DNA of 64,000 bases from Mycobacteriales bacterium. GTDB taxonomy: Bacteria > Actinomycetota > Actinomycetes > BP-191. The translations under genes were made by a program, and so were the position numbers. Within the stretch, counting starts at the first letter, position 1. Every line of letters begins with the position of its first letter. A model generated the notes under the pieces. That model had not been told where the DNA came from. It searched no databases and worked only from the letters and a program-made list of their open reading frames with translations. Location: contig DASTMB010000098.1 in the NCBI GenBank assembly GCA_035714365.1, forward strand, positions 1 to 64,000, written 5' to 3'. This document shows, piece after piece, positions 16,494 to 25,499 of the stretch.

Positions 16494-17524
16494 TCCGGCT
16501 GCTCGACCACGACGCGGATCGGGTCGCCCTCCTTGGTCTCCAGCGTCCGCAGGCCGGCGTCGAACTCCGCGAGCGGGTACCGGTGGGTGATGGTCCCTGT
16601 CAGGTCGAGCCGGCCGTCGCCGACGAGACCCACCAGCTCGGCCAGCTCCGCGCGCGAGCAGCCGAACGACCCCTGCACCCGCAGCTCGCCCGCCACCAGC
16701 AGCGCCTGCGGCAGGCCGAGCGCGAGCCGGTCCGGGGTGACGCCGACGACCGTGCAGGTGCCGCCGCGGCGCAGCGACTTCACCGCCTGGTCGGTGACGG
16801 CGGCGTTGCCGACGAATTCGAACGTCGCGTCCGCGCCGCCGCCGGTCAGCGCGCGCACCCGCTGCGCCGGCTTGTCGGCGCTGTCCAGCACCTCGTCGGC
16901 GCCGAACGCGAGCGCCCGCTCGCGCGCGGCGGGCAGCGGGTCGACGCCGATGACGCGCGCGCCGGTGACCTGCTTGAGGATCGTCACGGCGTGCAGGCCG
17001 AGGCCGCCGAGCCCGTAGACGACGGCGGTCTCGCCCGCCGCGATACCCGAGCGCTTGATCGCGTGGAACGGCGTGGCGACCGCGTCGGTGAGGATCGCGC
17101 CGGTCGCGAAGTCGACGCTGTCCGGGAGTGGCACCAGCGCGCGCGCCGGGACGACGACGTAGGTCGCCTGCGCGCCGTCGCGGGTGATGCCGGGGATGTG
17201 CAGGCGCGGGCAGATGTTCTCCCGGTCGGCGCGGCAGAGCGCGCAGTCGCCGCAGCCGTACCCGGCCGCGACGCTCACCCGGTCGCCGGCGCGCCAGTCC
17301 GAGTCGCCCGGGTCGTCCACGACGCCGGACGGCTCGTGCCCGAGCGTCAGCGGCACCGCCGCCGGCGTCACGCCGTGGACGATGTGCACGTCCGAGCCGC
17401 AGATGCCGCACGCGCGCACCCGCACCCGCACCTCGCCGCTTCCGGGAAGCGGGACCGGCACCTCCTCCAGCACGGGCCGCTTCCCGGAAGCGTGGAAGCG
17501 GACGGCGGGCATGGTCTCGGTCAC
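16490..17524 (-). CDS. Zinc-dependent alcohol dehydrogenase (MDR family)
   Basis: 344 residues. The catalytic zinc site is seen in CGICGSDVH (Cys39) and GHEP (His63), the structural zinc in CGDCALCRADRENIC with four Cys, and the cofactor loop in VYGLGGLGLHAV. This is a threonine/sorbitol-dehydrogenase-like MDR enzyme that oxidises a secondary alcohol with NAD(P). The GTG start overlaps the stop of the HEAT-like gene. Oddly, its codons for residues around 12-30 contain both halves of a double palindrome also found at 7323-7379. Confidence 0.88.
   Translation of the reverse strand: MTETMPAVRFHASGKRPVLEEVPVPLPGSGEVRVRVRACGICGSDVHIVHGVTPAAVPLTLGHEPSGVVDDPGDSDWRAGDRVSVAAGYGCGDCALCRADRENICPRLHIPGITRDGAQATYVVVPARALVPLPDSVDFATGAILTDAVATPFHAIKRSGIAAGETAVVYGLGGLGLHAVTILKQVTGARVIGVDPLPAARERALAFGADEVLDSADKPAQRVRALTGGGADATFEFVGNAAVTDQAVKSLRRGGTCTVVGVTPDRLALGLPQALLVAGELRVQGSFGCSRAELAELVGLVGDGRLDLTGTITHRYPLAEFDAGLRTLETKEGDPIRVVVEQPE
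17436..17492. repeat. Double palindrome inside the alcohol dehydrogenase gene
   Basis: CCGCTTCC-G-GGAAGCGG (17436-17452) and CGCTTCC-C-GGAAGCG (17478-17492) have centres 41 nt apart, the same pair, order and near-identical spacing as at 7323-7379. It encodes ASGKRP and PLPGSG in the enzyme's N-terminus without breaking the frame. Confidence 0.6.
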
Positions 17525-17916
17525 GTACGGGCCTCCGCGCGGCGGGCGACGAGCCGGTCGCTGTCGCCGGCCAGGCGGCGCAGCAGCTCGGGGGTGACGT
17601 TCGGGTGGTCGGCGACGGCGAGCAGCGCCTTGCGCCGCGCGACGCCCGCGAAGCCGCGCACCTCGGGCGCGGTCGCGACCGAACGCAGCGCCGCCGCCGT
17701 GGCGGCCGGGTTGGCGGCGACCGCGACCCGCACCTGCGGGTCGTCGTCCTTCGCGAGGCGTTCCAGCGCCGAGTGCGGGGTGGCGGCGTTGGCGGCGACG
17801 GCGCGGCGGACCAGCGGCGACGCGTGCCGCGCCAGCGCCACCAGCTCGCGCGGGGGAGTGGCGGCCGAGCGGGCGGCGTTGCGGGCGACGACGTCGTCCT
17901 TCGCGCGGCCGAGCAT
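17521..17916 (-). CDS. HEAT/variant leucine-rich-repeat protein
   Basis: 131 residues built of about five helical repeats of roughly 24 residues, each with an Asp-Pro or similar turn followed by VR.AVAANPATP-like text (SPLVRRAVAANAATP, DPQVRVAVAANPAAT). Such solenoids serve as protein-interaction scaffolds. No catalytic motif. The ATG overlaps the AI-2E gene stop by 1 nt (TGATG), and its stop overlaps the dehydrogenase start, so it is translated as part of a four-gene run. Confidence 0.7.
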   Translation of the reverse strand: MLGRAKDDVVARNAARSAATPPRELVALARHASPLVRRAVAANAATPHSALERLAKDDDPQVRVAVAANPAATAAALRSVATAPEVRGFAGVARRKALLAVADHPNVTPELLRRLAGDSDRLVARRAEART

Positions 17917-19382
17917 CAGGTCGCGTCCTGCCGGGGGTAGAGCACCTCCGTGCCGACGAGCTGGATCGCGGCGGCGACGGGGATCGCGAGCAGCGCGCCG
18001 AGCACGCCCATCAGGCTGCCGCCGATCAGCGCCGCGACGATCGTCGCGAGCGGCGAGATGTCGACCGTGCGCTTCATGACCTTCGGCACCAGGACGTAGT
18101 TCTCGACCTGCTGGTAGACGACGAAGTACGCGAGCGACGCGAGCCCCACCGGCACCGACACGAAGAACGCGACCAGCGTGCAGACCACCGCGCCGATCGT
18201 CGCGCCGACGAGCGGGATCAGGTCGGCGATCGCGACGAGCATGGCGAGCGCGATCGGGTACGGCACGCCCGCGATCAGGAAGAACACGAACGCGCAGACG
18301 CCCGCGATGAACGACGTCGCGAGGTTGCCGAGCACGTAGCCGCCGACGCGGGAGAGGATCTCGTCCGCGATCAGGCCGGCGCGCGCCCGTCTGGACCGGG
18401 GGATCATCCGGTACGCGCCGCGTTTGATGCCGGGGTACGCCGCGAGGAAGTACAGCGTCAGCACCAGCACGGTCAGCACCTTGAACGTCGTGGTGAGGAC
18501 CGTGGTGGCGACGGTGAGCGCCTGCCCCGCGGCCTTGCCGGTGTTCTTCTTCACCAGCTCGTCCAGGTGCTGGAACAGGTGGTAGCGGTCGTCCAGGTCG
18601 CGGACGCGCTCGTTGGCGCGGAGGCGTTCGATGTACTCGGGCGCCCGCTCCTGGAGCTGCGTCGCCTGCCGCACGACGGGCGGGGCGGCGGCGGCGAAGA
18701 AGCCGCCGACGAACAGCAGCACCGCGCCGATCACGGTGGTCACGGCCATGCCGCGGGACAGCCTGTGCCGGCGCAGCCACTCGACGGCGGGGTTCAGGCC
18801 GATGGCGAGGAACGCGCTCACGACGATGAGCACGATCACGTCCTTGACCTGCCGGATCGCGAGCGCGATGACCAGCGCGGTGAGCACGCCCCACGTGGCC
18901 ATGAACGCGATCCGGTACGGCGACCGCGGCGCGATCGGCGCCCCCGGCTCGCCGAACGGCTGCTCCTCCGACGCGCCCGCCTCGATCTGGCGGATCGCCG
19001 TGTCGAGCAGCGGGTCGTCCTCCTCCACGTCGGCCGCGGCGAGCGCGGTCTCGCCCGCGCGGCGGGCGGCGGCGACCGCCTCCTCCGCCTCCTCCTCGGC
19101 CTCGCGCGCCTCGCGCACCGAGTCGGCGGCGGCGCGCACGACGTCCATCGCCGCCTGCCTGCGGTCGCGCGGGTGCTCCTGCTCCTCGACCTCGCCGGCC
19201 AGCTCCTCCGCGCGGCGTGCCGCGCCCGCGGCCTCCTCGGCCTCGTGCAGCGCCTCGTCGCCCTCGCGGGTGGCGTCGGCCGCGGCCTCCGTGACGTCGT
19301 GCGGACCGGTGTCCTCGCGCGGCGGGCGCCAGCGCGGGTCCAGCGGGTCGTCGTGCGGGTCGCGCGAGGGCGGCTCGGCCAT
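17916..19382 (-). CDS. AI-2E-family transporter with long acidic coiled-coil N-terminus
   Basis: 488 residues. The first 150 are Ala/Glu/Arg-rich with heptad character, predicting a cytoplasmic coiled coil, an unusual addition. Residues about 155-480 have eight membrane spans and the family text AFLAIGLNPAVEWL and ADLIPLVGATIGA. AI-2E-type proteins are permeases or sodium/proton exchangers; only some move autoinducer-2, so no substrate is claimed. TAGGTT lies 6 nt before the ATG, again leaderless-like. First gene of the run AI-2E, HEAT, dehydrogenase, MFS. Confidence 0.82.
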   Translation of the reverse strand: MAEPPSRDPHDDPLDPRWRPPREDTGPHDVTEAAADATREGDEALHEAEEAAGAARRAEELAGEVEEQEHPRDRRQAAMDVVRAAADSVREAREAEEEAEEAVAAARRAGETALAAADVEEDDPLLDTAIRQIEAGASEEQPFGEPGAPIAPRSPYRIAFMATWGVLTALVIALAIRQVKDVIVLIVVSAFLAIGLNPAVEWLRRHRLSRGMAVTTVIGAVLLFVGGFFAAAAPPVVRQATQLQERAPEYIERLRANERVRDLDDRYHLFQHLDELVKKNTGKAAGQALTVATTVLTTTFKVLTVLVLTLYFLAAYPGIKRGAYRMIPRSRRARAGLIADEILSRVGGYVLGNLATSFIAGVCAFVFFLIAGVPYPIALAMLVAIADLIPLVGATIGAVVCTLVAFFVSVPVGLASLAYFVVYQQVENYVLVPKVMKRTVDISPLATIVAALIGGSLMGVLGALLAIPVAAAIQLVGTEVLYPRQDAT

Positions 19383-19391
19383 GTGCGGAAC

Positions 19392-20222
19392 CTATCTGTC
19401 GAACGTCACCTCGAGGACGTCGGTGACGTGCTCGTACCCGATCGCGCGGTAGATCTTGTTGCTCGTCGGGTTGGCCAGGTCCGTGAACAGGAAGCAGTAC
19501 GTCCGCCCGCCGTCGAGCAGCGCCTTCGTCGCGCCGGCCGTGACGGCGCTCGCGTAGCCGCGGCCGCGGTGCTCCGGCGGGGTGTAGACGGGGCCGATGC
19601 GGGCGCCGTTGGGCGTGTACCCGCCGCAGGCGGCGAGGCTGACGACGCCGCCGTCGTCCTCCCAGAGCCAGACCAGCCCCTGCGCGATCCGCTCGTGCAG
19701 CCGGCCCGCGTCGCGCGGCGGCAGCCCGACCTCCGTCACGAACGCGTGGTCCCACGCCAGCACCAGGGCCGCGTCGGCCGGCGTCGCGAGCCGCAGCGCG
19801 CCGGGCGGCGCCGGCGGCTCGACCAGCGTGGTCAGCTTGAAGACGCCCTCCTCGCGGTTGACGCGGTACGTCGCGCCGGTGCGCTCGGCGTCGCGCGCGG
19901 CGTACGCGGCGGTCACGTCGGGGGAGCCGAGCACGCCCGGCGGCAGCAGGGCGTTGTCGACCAGGAAGTCGGCCACCGCGGGCGCCGCGCCGACCGGGAC
20001 CGCGTCGACGATGACGTTGAACGGCGGCGTCATCAGCGCCATCCCCGCCAGCGCGTCGCCGTCGTGCAGCGTCAGCAGCACCGGCGGCTCGTCACCGAAC
20101 GACTCGCCGGTCGCCAGCCGTCCGGTCAGCGCGAGCAGCAGGTTGTACCGCGCCTCGTCCGCCATGAGCAGCGGCCGGACCAGGTCGGCGTACGCCTTCG
20201 GGTCGTCGTGGCGGCGGATCAC
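19392..20222 (-). CDS. GNAT-family N-acetyltransferase
   Basis: 276 residues. The C-terminal half has the acetyl-CoA pyrophosphate loop PPEHRGRGYASAV and the end helix NPTSNKIYRAIGYEHV typical of GNAT enzymes; the N-terminal half is a divergent second GNAT-like lobe. Such two-lobe proteins acetylate small molecules or peptides. GTG start 3 nt after the ccr stop, so it is cotranscribed with ccr. Confidence 0.82.
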   Translation of the reverse strand: MIRRHDDPKAYADLVRPLLMADEARYNLLLALTGRLATGESFGDEPPVLLTLHDGDALAGMALMTPPFNVIVDAVPVGAAPAVADFLVDNALLPPGVLGSPDVTAAYAARDAERTGATYRVNREEGVFKLTTLVEPPAPPGALRLATPADAALVLAWDHAFVTEVGLPPRDAGRLHERIAQGLVWLWEDDGGVVSLAACGGYTPNGARIGPVYTPPEHRGRGYASAVTAGATKALLDGGRTYCFLFTDLANPTSNKIYRAIGYEHVTDVLEVTFDR

Positions 20223-20225
20223 ACG

Positions 20226-21563
20226 TCAGACGTTACGGAAGCGGTTGATGGCGGTCAGGTGCTTTTCCCGCGTCGCGCCGTCGCGCACGCCGAGCCCCTC
20301 CTCGGGCGCCAGGCAGAGCACGCCGACCTTCCCCTGGTGCAGGTTGCGGTGCACGTCGTACGCGGCCTGCCCGGTCTCCTCCATCGGGTACACCTTCGAC
20401 AGCGTCGGGTGGATCGCGCCCTTCGCGATCAGGCGGTTCGCCTCCCACGCCTCGCGGTAGTTCGCGAAGTGCGAGCCGACGATGCGCTTGAGATGCATCC
20501 AGAGGTAGCGGTTGTCGTACTGGTGCAGATAGCCGCTGGTGCTGGCGCAGGTGACGATGGTGCCGCCCTTGCGGGTGACGTAGACGCTGGCGCCGAACGT
20601 CTCCCGGCCCGGGTGCTCGAACACGATGTCCGGGTCGTCGCCGCCGGTCAGCTCGCGGATCTTCGCGCCGAGCCGCTGCCACTCCTTCGGGTCCTGCTCG
20701 GTGTCGTTCTTCCAGAACTTGTAGCCCTCGGCGTTGCGGTCGATGACCAGCTCCGCGCCCATCTGGCGGCAGATCTCCGCCTTCTCCGGCGACGACACGA
20801 CGCAGACCGGGATCGCGCCGCCGTTGAGCGCGAACTGCGTCGCGTACGAGCCGAGGCCGCCGCTCGCGCCCCAGATCAGGACGACGTCGCCCTGCTTCAT
20901 GTTGGCGCCGTTGACGGAGACGAGCTGGCGGTACGCCGTGCTGTTGACGAGGCCGGGGCAGGCGGCCTCCTCCCACGTCAGGTGGTCCGGCTTCGGCATG
21001 AGCTGGTTCGCCTTCACCAGCGCCAGCTCGGCCAGGCCGCCGAAGTTCGTCTCGAACCCCCAGATGCGCTGTTCCGGGTCGAGCATCGTGTCGTTGTGGC
21101 CGTCGGGGCTCTCCAGCTCGACCGACAGGCAGTGCGCGACGACCTCGTCGCCCGGCTGCCAGGCGTGCACGCCGGGGCCGGTGCGCAGCACGACGCCGGC
21201 GAGGTCGGAGCCGACGACGTGGTACGGCAGGTCGTGGCGCTTCGACAGCGGCGACATGCGGCCGTACCGCTCGAGGAACTTGAACGTCGACACCGGCTCG
21301 AAGATCGAGGTCCAGACCGTGTTGTAGTTGACGGCGCTCGCCATGACGGCGACCAGCGCCTCGCCCGGGCCGAGCTCCGGCACCGGCACCTCGTCGACGT
21401 GCAGCGCCTCGCGCGGGTCCTTGTCGCGGGTCGTGCGCCCCGCGAACAGCTCCTGCTCGTCCTTGCGCACCACGACGCCGCGGTAGCTCTCCGGCACGCT
21501 CAGTGCCGCGAACTCCTCCCGCGGGGTGTCGCCCGCCAGGATCGCCTCGAGGATCGCCTTCAC
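20226..21563 (-). CDS. ccr: Crotonyl-CoA carboxylase/reductase
   Basis: 445 residues of the MDR superfamily. It reduces crotonyl-CoA with NADPH and fixes CO2 to give (2S)-ethylmalonyl-CoA, used in the ethylmalonyl-CoA pathway of acetate assimilation or as a polyketide extender. With the chosen GTG start, all four residues described for the CO2 pocket fall at their published numbers: Asn81, Phe170, Glu171 and His365. The NADPH loop is WGASGGLGSYA. A GGGAGG site precedes the start. The methylmalonyl-CoA epimerase, thiolase and MeaB genes lie 3-7 kb away. Confidence 0.95.
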   Translation of the reverse strand: MKAILEAILAGDTPREEFAALSVPESYRGVVVRKDEQELFAGRTTRDKDPREALHVDEVPVPELGPGEALVAVMASAVNYNTVWTSIFEPVSTFKFLERYGRMSPLSKRHDLPYHVVGSDLAGVVLRTGPGVHAWQPGDEVVAHCLSVELESPDGHNDTMLDPEQRIWGFETNFGGLAELALVKANQLMPKPDHLTWEEAACPGLVNSTAYRQLVSVNGANMKQGDVVLIWGASGGLGSYATQFALNGGAIPVCVVSSPEKAEICRQMGAELVIDRNAEGYKFWKNDTEQDPKEWQRLGAKIRELTGGDDPDIVFEHPGRETFGASVYVTRKGGTIVTCASTSGYLHQYDNRYLWMHLKRIVGSHFANYREAWEANRLIAKGAIHPTLSKVYPMEETGQAAYDVHRNLHQGKVGVLCLAPEEGLGVRDGATREKHLTAINRFRNV

Positions 21564-21631
21564 GTGCCCGCCTCCCGGTCGCGCCGCTGCTGGTCCGCCG
21601 ATGTTACCGATGAGTAGGCACGTGTGCGGAA

Positions 21632-22081
21632 TCAGGGGCGGAGGCTCCGCGTGGCCGGGGGCCGGGTGCTCCCGTCGAGCAGCCCGCGGGTGCCGAGCGG
21701 CGCGCGCAGCGGGACACGGGTGCGGGCGCCCACCCCGACGGCCGGGCACGGCTGCGCCGAGCGCTCCGGCGGCGTGCCGGTGAACAGCGTGACGGTGACG
21801 GTGGCCGCGGTCTCGGCGACGCGGACGTTCGCCAGGCGGCGGCATCCGCTCGCCGAACCGAGGAAGTAGACGTCGACCGTGGTCTCCCCGGCGGCACGCG
21901 CGTACTGCCAGGGCGTCGTGCCGACCGCTACCAGCCGCGCCGGCTCCACCGTCGTGAGCGGGGGGTCGGGAAGAGCGGGGAACGTCGGGCCCGCCGGGCT
22001 CGGGGGCGACGCCGGCCGGCCGGTCCCGGCGGTACACCCGAGGACGAGCAACGACGTGGCCGCTGCGAGCGGCAGTCCCAT
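21632..22081 (-). CDS. Small lipoprotein of unknown function
   Basis: 149 residues with a signal peptide and lipobox LVLGC at about residues 12-16, then a Pro/Ser-rich spacer and a compact beta-rich domain with two Cys residues (SGCRRL, QPCPAV) that could pair. It would be lipidated and anchored on the outer face of the membrane. No family is recognised. It has its own Shine-Dalgarno-like GGGGGT and sits alone between ccr and the sensor gene. Confidence 0.6.
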   Translation of the reverse strand: MGLPLAAATSLLVLGCTAGTGRPASPPSPAGPTFPALPDPPLTTVEPARLVAVGTTPWQYARAAGETTVDVYFLGSASGCRRLANVRVAETAATVTVTLFTGTPPERSAQPCPAVGVGARTRVPLRAPLGTRGLLDGSTRPPATRSLRP

Positions 22082-22157
22082 GGCGCACCCCCGTCCGGCG
22101 GCGCGGTCGCCGCTCGCTACTGAGACTTCGGTGAGCCGGGACGGGTTCCCTGCGGTG

Positions 22158-24191
22158 TCAGTCGCCGGAGCGTTCGGTCAGCTCGCGGAAGAGGTTCGCG
22201 TTGTCGATGGCCAGCGCGGCGCGGTGGGCGAGGTCCTCGGCCATGGTCAGGTCGCCCCGGTCGTAGTGCCGTCCGGACTCGGCGTAGCAGAGCGTCATGG
22301 CGCCGAAGACCCGGCCGCGCGCGGACAGCGGCACGATCAGCGCGCTGCTCAGGCCGAGCGCGAGCGTGCGGCGCAGGTGCTCCTCGTCGACGGCGTTCGC
22401 CGCCAGCATCTCCTCGGTCACGATGGGCGCGAGGAGGCTCTCGCCGGTGCGGACGACGAGCGGGACGCCGCTGGCGCCGTCGAGCTCCGGCGGGTACAGC
22501 CGCTGGAACTCCTCCGCCTCGGCCAGCCGCGCCGGGTCGGCGTGCGCCAGCCCCAGCGGCAGCAACGACCCGTCCTCGACGACGTGCACGACCGACCAGT
22601 CGGCGAGGCGCGGGACGGCGAGGCGGGCGACGTTGGCGAGCGTGGCGCGGTAGTCGAGCGAGGTGGCGAGCTCGGCGGAGGCGTCGGCGAGGAACGACAG
22701 CTTCTCGTTCGCGCTGGCGGCCGCGGCGAACGCCCGCGCGCGGTCGAGCGCCTGCGCCGTCTGCGCCGCGAGCGTCTGCACGAACCGCCGCTCCTCGGCG
22801 TCGAACAGCCGCGGCGCGTCGAAGCTGAACCGCAACGCCCCGAGCACCTCGTCGCGGACGACGAGCGGGACCGCGCACATCGCCACGACGCCCGGCTCCA
22901 GGCCGCTGAGGGAGGGGAAGCGGATGTCGCGCTCCTGCGGCGACTCCAGCCACACCGGCTCCCCGGTGCGCAGCGCGACGGCGGCGGGCAGCTCGTCGTC
23001 GCGCGTCTCGCGACGCAGCCGCGCGATGAGGTCCGGGTCGTATCCGATGGCGGCGGGGACGTCGAGGTGGTCCTCCTCGCCGGGCACGACGAGGCCGCCG
23101 CCGGAGGCGCCGAGCGCGGGGATGCCCTCCGCGACGACGACCCGCGCGATCTCGGTGTCGCTCATGGTGCCGGCGAGGGCGGCGGTGACGGTCTGGAGGC
23201 GCGCGGCGCGGGCGGTGGCGCGCTGCGCCGCGGCCACGGTGGCCAGCTCGGCGAGCAGGCGGCGTTCGAACGTCTCGGGCAGGTGCGGCTCCTCGCCGCG
23301 CGCGGCCTGGCGGAGCTGGACGACGAGGGACTCGACGTACCAGCGCCGGAAGACGCGGTGCTGCGGCGGCGTCTCCAACGTCAGCAGCCGGGCGGCGCGC
23401 GCGTACTCGTCGGCCTGGTCGAGCGCCTCGAGGTACCGCTCGCCGGCGTCGGCCGCGTCGGCGGGGAGGGTGAGGGTCAACGTCGTCCGCTCGGCGCCGC
23501 GGCCGGCCGCCTCGATGGCCTGCCGCTTGATGGCCTGCCGCGCCTCGGTGAACCGGTGGACGACCGTCTCGATCAGCTCGGCGAGCCGCGGCGGGACCGC
23601 CTCGGTGCTGCCGGCCGCGGCGCCGCGGGCGGCGAGCGTGAACTCGCGGACGAGGTTGTCGACGTGCGCCTTCGCCGCGAGCAGCAGGTCGGTGGGGACG
23701 TCGCCGAGCGAGACGGTGTAGCGGACCGGCGCACCGGCCTCCGGCTCGAGGTCGTCCCACGACGCGAGCAGCGAGTCGACGTCGATGTCGCCGTCGTCGT
23801 CCGGGATCGCCACGCTCTCGGCGGAGAGCTGGCACCACACGACCTTGCCGTGCGGGGCGGCCTCGACGCCCCAGTCCCGGGCGAGCGCGGCGACGAGCGA
23901 GAGGCCGCGGCCGGTCATCGCGTCGGTGCGCGCGAGCGCGCGGACCGGGGAGACGCGGCTGCCGTCGGCGACGGCGAGGCGGACGTTCGGCGGGGTGACG
24001 TCGACGCGCAGCGAGATGGGCGGCGCGCCGTGCAGGAGGGCGTTGGTGACGAGCTCGCTGACGACCAGCTCGGCGTCGGGGAGGATCGGTTCGAGCGGCG
24101 TCCCGGTCAGCGCGTCGGCGACCCAGTGGCGGGCGAGCGGAACGGCGTCGGCCTCCGCCCCCAGCTGGAGCGCCCCGTCGGCGACCTGCAT
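22158..24191 (-). CDS. RsbW-like ATPase fused to two GAF domains
   Basis: 677 residues. Residues 1-130 are a GHKL/RsbW-type ATP-binding domain, with N-box ELVVSELVTNALLHG (41-55), Asp76 in VADGS and G-box TGRGLSLV (93-100). A helical middle follows (about 150-330), then two GAF domains (about 335-485 and 500-665). Proteins of this type usually end in a SpoIIE/PP2C phosphatase, but none is present here. It is likely a signalling kinase or anti-sigma factor sensing a ligand or redox state. A GAGGAAGAGG site precedes the ATG, 14 nt after the VIT-like gene. Confidence 0.78.
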   Translation of the reverse strand: MQVADGALQLGAEADAVPLARHWVADALTGTPLEPILPDAELVVSELVTNALLHGAPPISLRVDVTPPNVRLAVADGSRVSPVRALARTDAMTGRGLSLVAALARDWGVEAAPHGKVVWCQLSAESVAIPDDDGDIDVDSLLASWDDLEPEAGAPVRYTVSLGDVPTDLLLAAKAHVDNLVREFTLAARGAAAGSTEAVPPRLAELIETVVHRFTEARQAIKRQAIEAAGRGAERTTLTLTLPADAADAGERYLEALDQADEYARAARLLTLETPPQHRVFRRWYVESLVVQLRQAARGEEPHLPETFERRLLAELATVAAAQRATARAARLQTVTAALAGTMSDTEIARVVVAEGIPALGASGGGLVVPGEEDHLDVPAAIGYDPDLIARLRRETRDDELPAAVALRTGEPVWLESPQERDIRFPSLSGLEPGVVAMCAVPLVVRDEVLGALRFSFDAPRLFDAEERRFVQTLAAQTAQALDRARAFAAAASANEKLSFLADASAELATSLDYRATLANVARLAVPRLADWSVVHVVEDGSLLPLGLAHADPARLAEAEEFQRLYPPELDGASGVPLVVRTGESLLAPIVTEEMLAANAVDEEHLRRTLALGLSSALIVPLSARGRVFGAMTLCYAESGRHYDRGDLTMAEDLAHRAALAIDNANLFRELTERSGD

Positions 24192-24205
24192 GTCGCGCCT
24201 CTTCC

Positions 24206-24979
24206 TCAGCCGGCCGGCGGGTGGATGCCGAGCGCTCTCGGCAGCACCGTACCAACGACATAGGCGAGCGCCGCCGCGGCGCCCGCGAGCCCCGCGATCT
24301 CCGCACCACTCCGCGCCCAGCGTTCCCCCGCGAGCCGCGCCTTGACCACGCCCATGACGAACAACGTCCCGAGCGTCAGCAGGACCGAGACCGCCAACCC
24401 TGCCGTCGGTGCGAGGAAAAGGTACGGCAGGATCGGAACCGATGCACCCATCACGAACGACGTACCCATGGTGACGGCGTCGTTTCCCGGTGATCCGGGC
24501 GCTTCGTACGGAATGCCCAGCTCCTTCTCCGCCATCGTCTTGAGCATCGTCTCCGGGTTGGTGGCGATGGCCTCGGCGGCGCGCTGCGCGGCCTCCGGCG
24601 CCAGCCCCTCGGCCTGGAAGATGTCGGCGAGCTCGACCAGCTCGACGTGGGGGCGGCGTTCGAGCTGGCGGCGCTCGTTCTCCAGCTCGGCGCGGAACAC
24701 GTCGCGCTGGCTCTTCGCGGCGACGTACGCGCCGAGCGCCATCGAGATGGTGCCGGCGAGCGCGCCGGACAGCCCGGCGACGAGGATCGTGTAGCGCGTC
24801 GCCTCCGCGCCGCGCACGCCGGTGACGAGCGCCAGCGTCGACAGCAGCCCGTCCTGCGCCCCGAACACCACCTCGCGGATCCGCCCGCGCTTCGCGACCC
24901 GCTCGCCCTCGCGGGCGGCGGCGCGCGCGAGACCGCCGGCCGGGACGGACAGCCCCTCGGCCGCCCAGGGGTCGGTCAC
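24206..24979 (-). CDS. VIT1/CCC1-family iron or manganese transporter
   Basis: 257 residues. VVFGAQDGLLSTLALVTGV near residue 40 and SMALGAYVAAKSQRD near residue 80 are the VIT1 signatures. Two N-terminal and two or three C-terminal membrane spans flank a soluble helical segment rich in Glu that binds metal in plant VIT1. It probably moves Fe2+ or Mn2+ out of the cytoplasm. GTG start overlaps the mce stop, so the operon is mce, VIT, sensor. Confidence 0.85.
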   Translation of the reverse strand: MTDPWAAEGLSVPAGGLARAAAREGERVAKRGRIREVVFGAQDGLLSTLALVTGVRGAEATRYTILVAGLSGALAGTISMALGAYVAAKSQRDVFRAELENERRQLERRPHVELVELADIFQAEGLAPEAAQRAAEAIATNPETMLKTMAEKELGIPYEAPGSPGNDAVTMGTSFVMGASVPILPYLFLAPTAGLAVSVLLTLGTLFVMGVVKARLAGERWARSGAEIAGLAGAAAALAYVVGTVLPRALGIHPPAG

Positions 24980-25383
24980 GGGAGGGCTTGCACCAGCTCG
25001 GTCAGGACGCCGCCGACGCCTTTCGGGTGCAGGAACGCGATCGACGCGCCCATCGACCCGTGCCGCGGCCGCTGGTCCACGAGCGGCACGCCCTTGAGGT
25101 CGAGGTCGGCCAGCGCCTGGGTCACGTCGTCCACGCCGTAGCCGATGTGGTGGACGCCCTCGCCGTGGCGTTCGAGGAACCGGCCCACCGGCGAGTCCGG
25201 CCGGGTCGGCTGGAGGAGCTGGACGTACGAGCCCGGCGCCACGAGCAGCATCGCCTCGTGGACGCCCTGCTCCTCGTTGGTCTCGCGGTGCGCGACCGTC
25301 AGCCCGAACGTCGTCTCGTAGAACGACACCTTCTCGTCCAGGTCGTGGCAGGCGATGCCGACGTGGTCGATGCGCGTGAGCAA
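24976..25383 (-). CDS. mce: Methylmalonyl-CoA epimerase
   Basis: A 135-residue glyoxalase-fold enzyme interconverting (2R)- and (2S)-methylmalonyl-CoA. Metal-binding His residues are seen in RIDHVGIA and GVHHIGYGV, with Glu in VLTELVQ. TTG start preceded by GAGGAGG. It is divergent from the thiolase/meaB operon across 116 nt, so both acyl-CoA units may share control. The product feeds methylmalonyl-CoA mutase, which is not in this window. Confidence 0.9.
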   Translation of the reverse strand: MLTRIDHVGIACHDLDEKVSFYETTFGLTVAHRETNEEQGVHEAMLLVAPGSYVQLLQPTRPDSPVGRFLERHGEGVHHIGYGVDDVTQALADLDLKGVPLVDQRPRHGSMGASIAFLHPKGVGGVLTELVQALP

Positions 25384-25499
25384 CCGGACCTCCTCGCAGG
25401 GGGACGTTGATCATCCTGCCCCGCCTGGCGGAAACCACGCCTGCGGCGCCGCCGCGCGGGGCCGATATCCTGGACGGAGTCGTTCTCGTGGAGGCTCGC

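Noticed and set aside
18567-21617. 1016-codon open frame on the plus strand
   Set aside because: Lies opposite the AI-2E, GNAT and ccr genes; no recognisable domain and no ribosome site.
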